Part shown: positions 15,265 to 23,197 of the stretch, one piece after another
How positions within the stretch are numbered: position 1 is the stretch's first letter
Layout of the letters: each line of letters begins with the position of its first letter
Assembly: GCA_016296065.1 (NCBI GenBank)
Contig: JAEDKA010000006.1
Span: 1 to 64,000, forward strand
Reading direction: 5' to 3'
Source: Kiritimatiellia bacterium
Lineage (GTDB): Bacteria > Verrucomicrobiota > Kiritimatiellia > RFP12 > UBA1067
Length of the DNA: 64,000 nucleotides
The notes under the pieces: generated by a model
The model's input: only the letters and a program-made list of their open reading frames with translations
The model's database searches: none
Told to the model about the DNA's origin: nothing
Made by a program: the position numbers and the translations under genes

Positions 15265-15564
15265 TCAAAGGACGCATACCATCGCAACCGCAAAAAAGGA
15301 CCCGACCAGCAGCATGACCCCCAACAACGCCTGCAGCAAAGCCCTCAGCCAACGACGCCTGCCGAGCGAAACGCCAATGGCCACAAATAATGTCAAGCCC
15401 GCGGCAATCCACGCAAAAAACGCGGAAGCGGACAGGACATTCCATACTATGTTGTTGCGCACACCAAGGAACCAGTCGACGACCACAATGCCCAGAAGCA
15501 TTGCCGAAACGACGGCCAATACCACCTGAGCGCCATACCATGTGTCAAACAAAAACTTCTTCAC
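15265..15564 (-). CDS. Small polytopic membrane protein
   Basis: About 99 residues, almost entirely three transmembrane helices: VVLAVVSAMLLGIVVVDWFL, VLSASAFFAWIAAGLTLFVAIGV and LLQALLGVMLLVGSFFAVAMV. The start is a GTG at 15564 (or the one before it at 15567), chosen because GGAGGGAAT directly precedes it; an upstream ATG at 15591 has no such site. It is transcribed from the module at 15661-15691. Not recognised. Confidence 0.5.
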   Translation of the reverse strand: MKKFLFDTWYGAQVVLAVVSAMLLGIVVVDWFLGVRNNIVWNVLSASAFFAWIAAGLTLFVAIGVSLGRRRWLRALLQALLGVMLLVGSFFAVAMVCVL

Positions 15565-15660
15565 CACATTCCCTCCTCTATTGAATTTCACACATCAAGT
15601 TCTTCATTGCCTTACCCCTCCCGAAGAAAGCTGTTTACTACCCCTCTCTTTGTTTCAGCA

Positions 15661-15691
15661 TTATTCCAAATCCGCGGCGGATGCGCCGCGC
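15661..15691 (-). promoter_or_regulatory. Palindrome + extended -10 module, copy 6 (AATAAT variant)
   Basis: CGCGGCGCATCCGCCGCGG then ATTTGG and AATAAT (15666-15661). It lies 13 bp past the stop of 15704-17020 and is followed by a ~95-nt leader to the small membrane-protein gene. Confidence 0.65.
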
Positions 15692-15703
15692 TATGGATGG
15701 CGC

Positions 15704-17020
15704 TTATTTCGAAGGGAGCGTCTTGCCGAGCGTGATCATCGGCGACTGAAGGATCGTGAGGACGACGGCACCGCGGCGGACGAGTCGGTATTCTTCGCCG
15801 CGCCTCTCGTAGCGCGGCAGGGCGTATGCAATATCGATGGCAAGATCGCCGAGCTTGCCGACGAACGTCTGCACCTTGTCCAATCCGAAAAGTGCGCGCG
15901 AGTCGCCGAACGTCGGGACGCCGTCTCCCAGAACCTCTGCGAGCTGCGCACGCCCCTCCGCCGTATCCGCGACCGGAATCTTCCCGCCGTACGCCGCCTC
16001 CAGGCTGTCGAGTACTTCCTTTGCCTGACGCTGAAGCTCCGACTCCTCGACATCGCCCGGATACGCGCGCCGCGCAATGAAGTTTACCATCGGCACCCGG
16101 AAGAAGCTCGTCGTGCCGCTGTTCGGCTTGCATTCGACAAGCCCTGCAACGGGATGTTCCATAGGCGTCCATTCGTTCTTCGGCGGCCATTCGGGCGAGG
16201 AGTCCTTTCGCTCGTCTTTGTCCTCGGTTGCGTCGAAGTCTATTCCGAAAAGTTTTCCAAGAGCTTCCCTCAGGCGCTTGGCCTCCGCATGCGCCTTCAC
16301 CTGCTCATCCTGCGAGACAAGCCCCGCAATTGACGAAGAAGCGACCGACACTGGCTCCTTTGCGCGTGGGATAAACGAGGTATAGACATTAACATGGACA
16401 GAGCACATTCTCTTCCTGTCAACCATTCCCGAGACGGAATACCCTACGCCAACGCCCTCGCGCTCACCGAAGCCGTTGATGTGGCTGAAGCTGGTAGAGA
16501 CCGTCTGATGTCTTTTGCCCTTTGTCATCTGTTCGATGAGTTTGTCGATCTCTTCATCGGAAAGCTCACCGTCGTACTTGCTCGCCTCCATCTTCACCCC
16601 AAAGCGCTTCGAGATGTCGTCCGCGATCTCCTTCATGACCTTTCGGCATTCATCGACGGTCAGCGTGCCGCCGATGCCGCGCTTTTTCCCTCCGATCGAA
16701 AAACTGTACGAATCAAGCCGGCGCTCTTCGCCCTTGAAATCGAGACTCACGGATTTCACGCCGCGGTAAGGCGTGGACAGACGGACGGATCCGTACGCGC
16801 TCCAGTTGGTCGTCGTCACCTTCGTCTCCGGGTCGTATGATGCGCTTGTATCGGACCGCACTGACTTGCCGAGCCGCACCGCGTAGTTCGTGGACCCCAG
16901 AGTCAGGTCGAACGGAGAGTCGACGGTGAAATCAGATTCCTCGGCGGCGGATGCAGAAACTCCGGCGCAAAGCGATAAGCCGAGCGAAACGGCGCAAACC
17001 CATAGCATGCAATTTTTCAT
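15704..17020 (-). CDS. Secreted hypothetical protein, paralogue of 17023-18399
   Basis: 438 residues with a signal peptide (MLWVCAVSLGLSLCAGVSASA). It shares with the upstream neighbour an ordered set of blocks. These are FTVDSPFDLTLGSTNYAVRL near the N-terminus, a GKKRGIGGTLTVDECRKVMKEIADDISKRFG block, the middle FIPRAKEPV block, and a C-terminus ending RRGAVVLTILQSPMITL. Not recognised as a known family. The start is ATG 17020, nine bases past the neighbour's TGA, with AAAGGAG upstream; TTG at 17026 is an alternative. It is the second gene of a two-gene operon made by tandem duplication. Confidence 0.65.
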   Translation of the reverse strand: MKNCMLWVCAVSLGLSLCAGVSASAAEESDFTVDSPFDLTLGSTNYAVRLGKSVRSDTSASYDPETKVTTTNWSAYGSVRLSTPYRGVKSVSLDFKGEERRLDSYSFSIGGKKRGIGGTLTVDECRKVMKEIADDISKRFGVKMEASKYDGELSDEEIDKLIEQMTKGKRHQTVSTSFSHINGFGEREGVGVGYSVSGMVDRKRMCSVHVNVYTSFIPRAKEPVSVASSSIAGLVSQDEQVKAHAEAKRLREALGKLFGIDFDATEDKDERKDSSPEWPPKNEWTPMEHPVAGLVECKPNSGTTSFFRVPMVNFIARRAYPGDVEESELQRQAKEVLDSLEAAYGGKIPVADTAEGRAQLAEVLGDGVPTFGDSRALFGLDKVQTFVGKLGDLAIDIAYALPRYERRGEEYRLVRRGAVVLTILQSPMITLGKTLPSK

Positions 17021-17022
17021 TA

Positions 17023-18399
17023 TCAACGGTCTCCTTTCCGATTGGACTCGGTCTTGCGCTTCTTCGCCTGCGCCAGTATGGGCGACTGGACTATTTCCAC
17101 CACTACCGCGCCGCGCAGAGCGACTTCGTACTTTCCGCTCCGTTTCACGTATGACGGCTGCGCGTACTTGATCCCGATGCTGATGTCGCCGACTCCGCCC
17201 TTGAAGAAATCGCCGGTGCGTCCGAGCTGAAGCATCGTCCTGAGGTCGCCGAACGCAGGCGGCTCCACATCCTGCGGATCATCCTTCTCCGCCATTTCAG
17301 CGTCTCTATCGTATTCCGGAATCTTCTCGCCAAATTCACTCTCAAGCGCATCAAGTATCTTCTTTGACTCGGCCTTCAGTTCCTCCTCTCCGACATGGCC
17401 GTCGAAGGCATGGCGTATGGCGAACGACGTCATCGGGATGAAGAGCATGCGGACGCCCATGTCCGCCCTGCGCTCGGTGCATCCGGCAAAGGGCTTCTCG
17501 AGCGGGAACCATTCGGCCTTCGCCGTAGTGTTTGTAAGCGTAAGCAGAGCGGCGGACATGTCGTTTGTGGAGGACGGCGCGTCGAGGTCTACGCCGAACA
17601 CGCGCTTGATCGTCGCGCGCAATGCGTCCGCCTCCCTGTGCGCCTTCTCCTGCTCGGGCGTGCGCAGCGAAAGGTCGACGGCATGGGGCTTGTTCGTGTA
17701 GACCGGGATCCGCCCGTCGTCGCGGGAGGACCGCTCAGAAGGCGGGAGGAAAGGACGTCGAATGTCGAGGCTAATCCAGCACTTCTTGTTTTCATGCATC
17801 ATCGCCGTGAGATTATACCACACGTCCCCGTATTTGTTCGCCACCGTCACACTGTCCGACCGGAAGCTAGAGGAGAAGCTGCTGCCGACCTTTTCGCGCT
17901 TCACGAGCTCCTCAATCCTCTCCCTTGCCTCCTCCTCCGTCACATCGTCGTCCACATCAATCTCCTCGCCGAGTCGCTTGGACATGTCTGCGGCAATTTC
18001 ACTGTGAATCTTGCAGCATTCGTCGAACGCCAGCGCGCCGCCAAAGCCCTTGCCGTCCTTTCCAATCGAAAGCCCCGCCCTCGAAAGGGCCTTGTCCTCA
18101 CCGCTGAACGAGAGCCATGCATTCTTGGCGCCGAAGTACGGCCGGACGAAGCTCGCCTCGCCGGAATGGTACCAGTTCGTGACCATCTCGCCAGTCTTCG
18201 GATCCTTGCGGACGTCCTTATGTGACTTGACGGCGCTTCCGAGCGCCTTCGCATACTCGGGCGATCCAATCTCAAGGTCGAACGGCGAATCGACGACGAT
18301 CTTGCCGTCCTCTATGCGAAATCCATCGCCTTTCGCCGCGCATGCGCACAGCGCGCCGACGATGCACGCGGACAGAATCTCTCTTCTAAATTTTTTCAT
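17023..18399 (-). CDS. Secreted hypothetical protein, first of a duplicated pair
   Basis: 458 residues. The signal peptide starts right at the ATG at 18399 (MKKFRREILSACIVGALCACAAKG), seven bases after TATAAT, which supports both the start and a leaderless mRNA. It has the same block order as 15704-17020: IVVDSPFDLEIGSPEYAKALG, GGALAFDECCKIHSEIAADM, FLPPSER, and a C-terminal GAVVVEIVQSPIL. An acidic helix (VTEEEARERIEELVKREK) sits near residue 160. Function unknown. Two adjacent secreted paralogues suggest a pair acting together at the cell surface. Confidence 0.65.
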   Translation of the reverse strand: MKKFRREILSACIVGALCACAAKGDGFRIEDGKIVVDSPFDLEIGSPEYAKALGSAVKSHKDVRKDPKTGEMVTNWYHSGEASFVRPYFGAKNAWLSFSGEDKALSRAGLSIGKDGKGFGGALAFDECCKIHSEIAADMSKRLGEEIDVDDDVTEEEARERIEELVKREKVGSSFSSSFRSDSVTVANKYGDVWYNLTAMMHENKKCWISLDIRRPFLPPSERSSRDDGRIPVYTNKPHAVDLSLRTPEQEKAHREADALRATIKRVFGVDLDAPSSTNDMSAALLTLTNTTAKAEWFPLEKPFAGCTERRADMGVRMLFIPMTSFAIRHAFDGHVGEEELKAESKKILDALESEFGEKIPEYDRDAEMAEKDDPQDVEPPAFGDLRTMLQLGRTGDFFKGGVGDISIGIKYAQPSYVKRSGKYEVALRGAVVVEIVQSPILAQAKKRKTESNRKGDR

Positions 18400-18406
18400 A
18401 CGCAAC

Positions 18407-18438
18407 ATTATATCAAATCCGCGGCAGATGCGCCGCGG
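18407..18438 (-). promoter_or_regulatory. Palindrome + extended -10 module, copy 7
   Basis: CCGCGGCGCATCTGCCGCGG then ATTTGA and TATAAT (18412-18407), seven bases before the ATG at 18399. The target duplication of the MITE-like element begins at the base after the palindrome. Confidence 0.8.
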
Positions 18439-18841
18439 AAGGTCATTTTGGAGGTTCCCCAATTTTACTTTGGGCTGCCGAAGCTTTGCGACTCCCTGCG
18501 CGGTTTTGGAAAAACTCCGACGGTTGATGTTCTCGCTACCGCTCCACGGCTTCGCACTTTTCAACCATAATCAGGAGACGCGATTTTGCAGTGATTATAG
18601 CGGCCTTCGGCCGATTTATGCGGCACAGCCGCATCCAAAAACACTTCAACCGACACATGTATAGCCGTTGTATGGTGCGAAGCGGCGAAGCGGTAGCGAG
18701 AGCCCAAACGCTCGGAGTTCAATTACAAACCGGAAGTGGATTTTCACTTAACGCAAAATGAAAATTGCCACTTCACCCTTTGTTTACTGGGGTGTGGCCG
18801 TTTTCATGCCAGAAAAAGTGGGGAATCTCCAAAAGGTCATT
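18439..18841. mobile_element. MITE-like element with 9-bp target duplication (385 bp plus duplication)
   Basis: The element spans 18448-18832. Left end TTGGAGGTTCCCCAATTTT; right end the imperfect inverted copy (AAAAAGTGGGGAATCTCCAA). It is bracketed by the 9-bp direct repeat AAGGTCATT at 18439-18447 and 18833-18841, the signature of a cut-and-paste insertion. No transposase gene lies inside. The insertion is at the stop codon of 18837-19964, whose TGA lies in the right-hand duplicate. Confidence 0.85.
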
Positions 18842-19964
18842 TCACCGCCATGCCGACCACGGCGGAACCGGGGTGGCGGAGGAACGCGGCGAGATAGGGC
18901 TTCACGTCGTTCGGCCAGCTTGTACAGATCCTCTGCGGCGGGCCGCCTGGCTTGGCGATGACAAGCTCGTTCATCTGCTCGTTGTTTATCCATCTACTAC
19001 TTTCGCGAACCTTGACGTCAAAAGGTCCGCCGTATTCAAACCGTTGGCGCGCACCAATAGGGCCGACTCCAACAAAGGTTGTTCCGTAGCCGTGGTCGAG
19101 CGTCATCGTACGCTTGCCGAAGAGCACGAAGATAAGCTGCGCGAACGGGAAAAGCATCACGAAGGCGAAAGCTATTTTCGCCGGAAGCGGTATGCCTGTA
19201 AACTTGAACCAGACCATCCAGGTGAAGAATGTCATCACAGCGACAAGGACAATCGCCAGCAGCCACCTGACGCGGCGCAGAACGACGGATATCCGCCCTT
19301 CCAAGTCGCGCGAAATGGACATTCCCCTCGGAGGCCTCCCGGCGAGCAGCGTGAAGTCGCGGCGCTCGATCCCCGCTTCTTCGGCGGCAAGCTCGTCAGC
19401 GCTCTTTCCCGCGGGCTTTGGCGCGCCCGCCGTTACGGCGACTTCCTTCGCGGCCTTGCAGAGTGTGTAGATGATGTCGCCATCGGTCGAATCGTATATC
19501 ACGCGTGGTCCGTCAAGATCGAACCTTGTCTTCACGATAAGGCGATAGGCAGTGTAGGTTCCGCCCTTGCTCCTGTGGCACACTACTTCGTCAGTGCCGA
19601 TTTCACCCTTCATGGGAAACGAAAACTCCTTCGTGAAGCCGAATCGTCCGACGCCGGTGAACCGCGTTCCTCCCTCGCGCCGGAAGGTGAAGACCGTCCT
19701 CCCGAAAATCATCAGCAGAATCATGCTGGCGACAAATATCTCGGGGCCGAAAAGCATCAGCACGGCAAGGACCAGCTTGAAGCTGAACGGCTTTGTGAAA
19801 ATGTCGATGACAATCATGTAGCAGCCGAACGACCAGAAGGCGAGCCAGAGCATCAAGAATATACAGGCCGCGCTCCAGTGACCGAATGTGACGCGAACAA
19901 ACGGCTCTCCGTTCTCCGCCCCGCGCTCGATCTCAACCCCGTCGCATGTCGCAATCTGTTTCAT
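18837..19964 (-). CDS. Duplicated membrane protein (two 2-TM + beta-domain halves)
   Basis: 375 residues. Each half has a pair of transmembrane helices followed by a soluble part with a matching pattern. The first half has an RTVFTFRREGGTRFTGVGRFG segment and the second an RTMTLDHGYGTTFVGVGPIG segment. Both carry a following R/K-F-x-(F/Y)-x-x-P block, as expected of an internal duplication. Not recognised by name. The start at 19964 has GAAAAG just upstream and a ~24-nt leader from the module at 19988-20019. Its stop codon lies in a MITE target-site duplicate. Confidence 0.6.
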   Translation of the reverse strand: MKQIATCDGVEIERGAENGEPFVRVTFGHWSAACIFLMLWLAFWSFGCYMIVIDIFTKPFSFKLVLAVLMLFGPEIFVASMILLMIFGRTVFTFRREGGTRFTGVGRFGFTKEFSFPMKGEIGTDEVVCHRSKGGTYTAYRLIVKTRFDLDGPRVIYDSTDGDIIYTLCKAAKEVAVTAGAPKPAGKSADELAAEEAGIERRDFTLLAGRPPRGMSISRDLEGRISVVLRRVRWLLAIVLVAVMTFFTWMVWFKFTGIPLPAKIAFAFVMLFPFAQLIFVLFGKRTMTLDHGYGTTFVGVGPIGARQRFEYGGPFDVKVRESSRWINNEQMNELVIAKPGGPPQRICTSWPNDVKPYLAAFLRHPGSAVVGMAVK

Positions 19965-19987
19965 CTTTTCAATATTTTCCGCTCGAC

Positions 19988-20019
19988 ATTATACCAAATC
20001 CGCGGCTGATGCGCCGCTG
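19988..20019 (-). promoter_or_regulatory. Palindrome + extended -10 module, copy 8
   Basis: Outer arms CAGCGGC and GCCGCGG with loop GCATCA, then ATTTGG and TATAAT (19993-19988). One outer base pair is lost compared with other copies. It lies 15 bp after the stop of 20034-21959. Confidence 0.7.
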
Positions 20020-20033
20020 CATTGAAAGCGGGT

Positions 20034-21959
20034 TCACTGACCGCCGTCCGCATTCGCCTTGGCGCGCTTTTCCGCGGACTTTCGGATGAAGCGCGGGAGG
20101 TTGCCCCAGACGGAATGGTAGCCGAATCCGCCGTTCTTCATCTCGTCTATTGCATCGTCCACCGTCCAGCCCTCGCGCAGTATGCGGTACATCGCGCACA
20201 TCGTACCCGTGCGGTCCGCCCCGTGCTGGCAGTGCACAAGAATCGGCACGGCGTTCGTGTCGTCGACGATGGAAAGGAACTCGTCGACGTATTTGTCCTT
20301 CATGTTGGCGGTGAATATCTCGATGCGCCGCGCCTTGAGCGGAAGATTGCCGATCTCGTCCGAATCGGAATGGTTGTCGCGAAGATTCACGACAGTCTTT
20401 ATGCCAAGCGCAACGAGGTTCGTCATTCCCTCCGCGGTCGGCTGTGCGCTGCGGTAGAGTCCCTCCGCGACCTTGTGCAGATTCGGAACGCCCGCAAGCG
20501 TCATCGGTTCGGCCCACTTGCCGTCCAGCACCAGGTCGCGCATCCAGATCAAGGAAGTCATCGCGCCGCGGCAGAAGTAGAGGTCCTCCTTTTCGCAAAG
20601 CGTCGCGCGCACATTGCGCACGACGTCACCCTTCTCTATCCGCTTCGCCCATTTCGCCGTCTTCCCGTCTCCGACCTTTACGGTGAACCTGAAACTCTCC
20701 TCTCCTGTACCCGGATCCAGCGCAGCGAAATCGACATGGGGGCAATTGCGGTCGTCCACCATATCGGACCTTACGACGCGACAGCTCGAAAACCTCAGCT
20801 CGCGGCCCTGAAGTGGCCGCAGCAGTCTCTGCATCTTCTCCTGCCTGGCGTGTTCGGGAAGCCCGTGCGCGAGCTCCGCCAGCTCATCGCCTGTGAGCCG
20901 CTTCACATCGACATCCGGCGGTCCATCGCAGTCGAATGCGACGTCAAAACGCGGATTGACGAGCCAGATCCCATTGTCGCAGTACGAGTGTGCGTTTAAG
21001 CCTCCTTTGCGCTCCTTAAGCGCATGCAGATATCTGTCGATCGAAGCGGCGACGGTTCCCGTGACTGAATTGATTCTGTCGCGATGCGCGAACATGCGCG
21101 GAAGGCTGTCCATTAAAGATGATTCGAAATAGACCAGTACAAACACAGTCTTGCCGTCGCGAACGTGACGGCACCAAAGTTCGGACATGCCCCCGCCAAG
21201 CGAGAAGAGAGCCTCGACAGTCAGATTGGTCAGCGTGAGGCTGTTGCCGCGCGCATATTCGCGAAACTTCACGAAACCCTCAATGCCATGGCCTCCGCAA
21301 TTCGTGACGGCGAGTCCGTCGAGCTGCCGTTCCATTTCCTCTGACGAAAGCACTCTTTCGCATACGTTTTCCCCTATGTCATCCGCTTGAGTCTTCGCAG
21401 GACACAGGCACTTCCACGTAAACGCCGCAGTAAGAAGAACGACAGGGACAACATACACCCACGACCACTTCCGCACCCACGACAAGTCCACGCCCTTAGG
21501 CGGCGGACCATAGGCGTTCTCACCCTTTGAACCCGGCATCAGTACAGGAAGCAGGATACCCGCAAGTTCAAACAGCCAGCTGACTACCCTGACGAACGGA
21601 ATGCCGCGCAGAATGTTCTGCACGATACAGTACAGCACCACCCACCAGCCGCTTCGCCCAAAATCATGGAGGCGCCGAGCGAGCGATGGGATATAAAAGC
21701 AAAGCGTCACACCGAGGCAATGGCAGACAGTCAGCAAACCATAAACCGCCCCTATCGGCGACTCCGTGGCAAGATTAACGCGGCCGCCGTCCCTCCTGCC
21801 GCCGATCAGCAAGCCCCCCAGGGCCAGCAGCAAAGTCGCGCCAATATAGACCAATGTCTTGATGAGATAGGTACGCCGGCTTTCGCGTCCTTCGAACCAT
21901 ACGCCGCGCGCCGCTTCGCACCGCGCGTCGGCTTCGTTTCTTTCTTCGTCGCCCTTCAT
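20034..21959 (-). CDS. DUF805 membrane domain fused to a dual-specificity phosphatase
   Basis: 641 residues. Residues ~20-160 are a DUF805 domain with four transmembrane helices and the typical SLARRLHDFGRSGWW and KGENAYGPPP motifs. A long middle region of ~290 residues is not recognised. The last ~150 residues are a tyrosine/dual-specificity phosphatase of the beta-lactone-hydrolase-like/DSP type. Its P-loop is HCQHGADRTG near residue 575, and a general-acid candidate Asp lies in NLRDNHSDSDEIG. This fusion is unusual. It could oppose the Ser/Thr kinase at 8999-10018, which uses the same promoter module. Start at 21959, seven bases after TATAAT. Confidence 0.8.
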   Translation of the reverse strand: MKGDEERNEADARCEAARGVWFEGRESRRTYLIKTLVYIGATLLLALGGLLIGGRRDGGRVNLATESPIGAVYGLLTVCHCLGVTLCFYIPSLARRLHDFGRSGWWVVLYCIVQNILRGIPFVRVVSWLFELAGILLPVLMPGSKGENAYGPPPKGVDLSWVRKWSWVYVVPVVLLTAAFTWKCLCPAKTQADDIGENVCERVLSSEEMERQLDGLAVTNCGGHGIEGFVKFREYARGNSLTLTNLTVEALFSLGGGMSELWCRHVRDGKTVFVLVYFESSLMDSLPRMFAHRDRINSVTGTVAASIDRYLHALKERKGGLNAHSYCDNGIWLVNPRFDVAFDCDGPPDVDVKRLTGDELAELAHGLPEHARQEKMQRLLRPLQGRELRFSSCRVVRSDMVDDRNCPHVDFAALDPGTGEESFRFTVKVGDGKTAKWAKRIEKGDVVRNVRATLCEKEDLYFCRGAMTSLIWMRDLVLDGKWAEPMTLAGVPNLHKVAEGLYRSAQPTAEGMTNLVALGIKTVVNLRDNHSDSDEIGNLPLKARRIEIFTANMKDKYVDEFLSIVDDTNAVPILVHCQHGADRTGTMCAMYRILREGWTVDDAIDEMKNGGFGYHSVWGNLPRFIRKSAEKRAKANADGGQ

Positions 21960-21966
21960 GCCTGAC

Positions 21967-21998
21967 ATTATATCAAATCCGCGGCAAATGCGCCGCGG
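21967..21998 (-). promoter_or_regulatory. Palindrome + extended -10 module, copy 9
   Basis: CCGCGGCGCATTTGCCGCGG then ATTTGA and TATAAT (21972-21967), seven bases before the ATG of the DUF805-phosphatase gene. Confidence 0.8.
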
Positions 21999-22019
21999 CG
22001 GTTGGAGTTACATCCCCTA

Positions 22020-22055
22020 AATCCTGTCTATCCTGTTAATCCGGTCTAAAAAACT
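22020..22055 (-). repeat. Dispersed GGATTAACAGGAT-type repeat
   Basis: On the minus strand TTTTAGACCGGATTAACAGG, then ATAGACAGGAT. A second copy lies at 29149-29186. I know this short repeat from memory as common in many environmental bacterial genomes; its function is unknown. The rest of 21999-22198 holds no gene I can see. Confidence 0.5.
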
Positions 22056-22198
22056 CCCGCCATGCCTCTTGCAAACATCGTCCGCGAATTCATTTCGCAG
22101 AGCCCTTCGCCTCAGCAGCACACTTGTTACATTTGTGAGCTGCCGCAGCAAATCGGCAATCTCTCTACCTCAACAGTTTCCCCGGCCTTTCATCACAT

Positions 22199-23197
22199 TC
22201 ATCGCCTTTCGTTCATTTCTAAAACTGGATCGGGGGCGGTCGGCGAACCGCCGAACACGCGCGCGGCCTCGCGGCAGCCGCCAAGGCACTTCGCGGCCTT
22301 GTCGCAGCCGTCGCACATCTTCGGCAGATAGTCGTGCCGCACGTAGTGCATCCACTCCTCGCATTCAGGCAACCGCTCCCACTCGTCCCATTTCACGAGT
22401 TCGACGGGACTGTGGTTACAGACGCGGATGCGTCCGTTCGGCCCGACGGTAAAGAAGTCCGTCGCCGCCGAGCATCCCGTGGTGACGTTGAGGTATTCGT
22501 ATTTCTCCGCGTCGATCATGCACGTCGGAAGTTCCGTGCCGAAATGTCCGCGCCGCTTCGCCCGCGAAAGCACCTCCTCCGCGACGTCGGCAGCGTGGCG
22601 CACGTCGTCCGCCGTCAACATCAGCTCGGGATGCGAAAGGCCGCGTCCGCCGGGAAGGAAGCGGTTCAGGAGCAGCGAGTCCGCGCCAGCGACGAGAGCG
22701 GCGGAAATCGTCTCGTAGAGCTCCGGCAAGTTGAGCTTCGTGACGGCGATACCGACGGTCGTCGCACAGCCGAGCTCATGCGCCTTGCCGAACATGGAGA
22801 GAATATGCTCGACGGACGTGTCGCTGTCGGTGTTCGCCGCGAACGACCGCAATCCCGGCATGCTCATGAGCACGTGAATACCGCGCTCGGCGCAAAACCG
22901 CAGGACATCTTCCGTCATGGCGCGCCCGTTGGAGAGAAGCCCCACCTGCGCCCGCTTCGACGCAAAGTCCATCAGCTCAAGGCACCCATCCTTCAAGAGT
23001 GCCTCGCCTCCGGTAAATGAAAACTGCGTAACGCCCGCCGACGCATACATCTCGATAAGCCGCTTCCACTCGTCGACTTCCATCTCCGGCCCTGGCTTAA
23101 GCATTCCCGCGAACCACGGACACGAGCAGAACCTGCACGCGTGGTTGCAGCGATAGGTCATCTCCAGGACGGCGACGGACGGGAGTAGCGTCGTCAT
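22199..23197 (-). CDS. Radical SAM protein with SPASM-type C-terminus
   Basis: 332 residues. The radical SAM Fe-S motif is Cys17-x3-Cys21-x2-Cys24 (CNHACRFC), followed by FTGGEALLK (the GGE motif binding SAM). The C-terminus carries further cysteines in a SPASM-like arrangement: TGCSAATDFFTVGPNGRIRVC and then MCDGCDKAAKCLGGC. Such enzymes usually modify peptides or act as anaerobic sulfatase or heme-type maturases. No precursor peptide is obvious. The coupled upstream protein (ATGA overlap at 23197) is the likely partner. Confidence 0.88.
   Translation of the reverse strand: MTTLLPSVAVLEMTYRCNHACRFCSCPWFAGMLKPGPEMEVDEWKRLIEMYASAGVTQFSFTGGEALLKDGCLELMDFASKRAQVGLLSNGRAMTEDVLRFCAERGIHVLMSMPGLRSFAANTDSDTSVEHILSMFGKAHELGCATTVGIAVTKLNLPELYETISAALVAGADSLLLNRFLPGGRGLSHPELMLTADDVRHAADVAEEVLSRAKRRGHFGTELPTCMIDAEKYEYLNVTTGCSAATDFFTVGPNGRIRVCNHSPVELVKWDEWERLPECEEWMHYVRHDYLPKMCDGCDKAAKCLGGCREAARVFGGSPTAPDPVLEMNERR

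Noticed and set aside
18411..18836. A transposase gene inside the MITE-like element
   Set aside because: The only frames are short and broken, and differ between the two near-identical copies. The element is non-autonomous.
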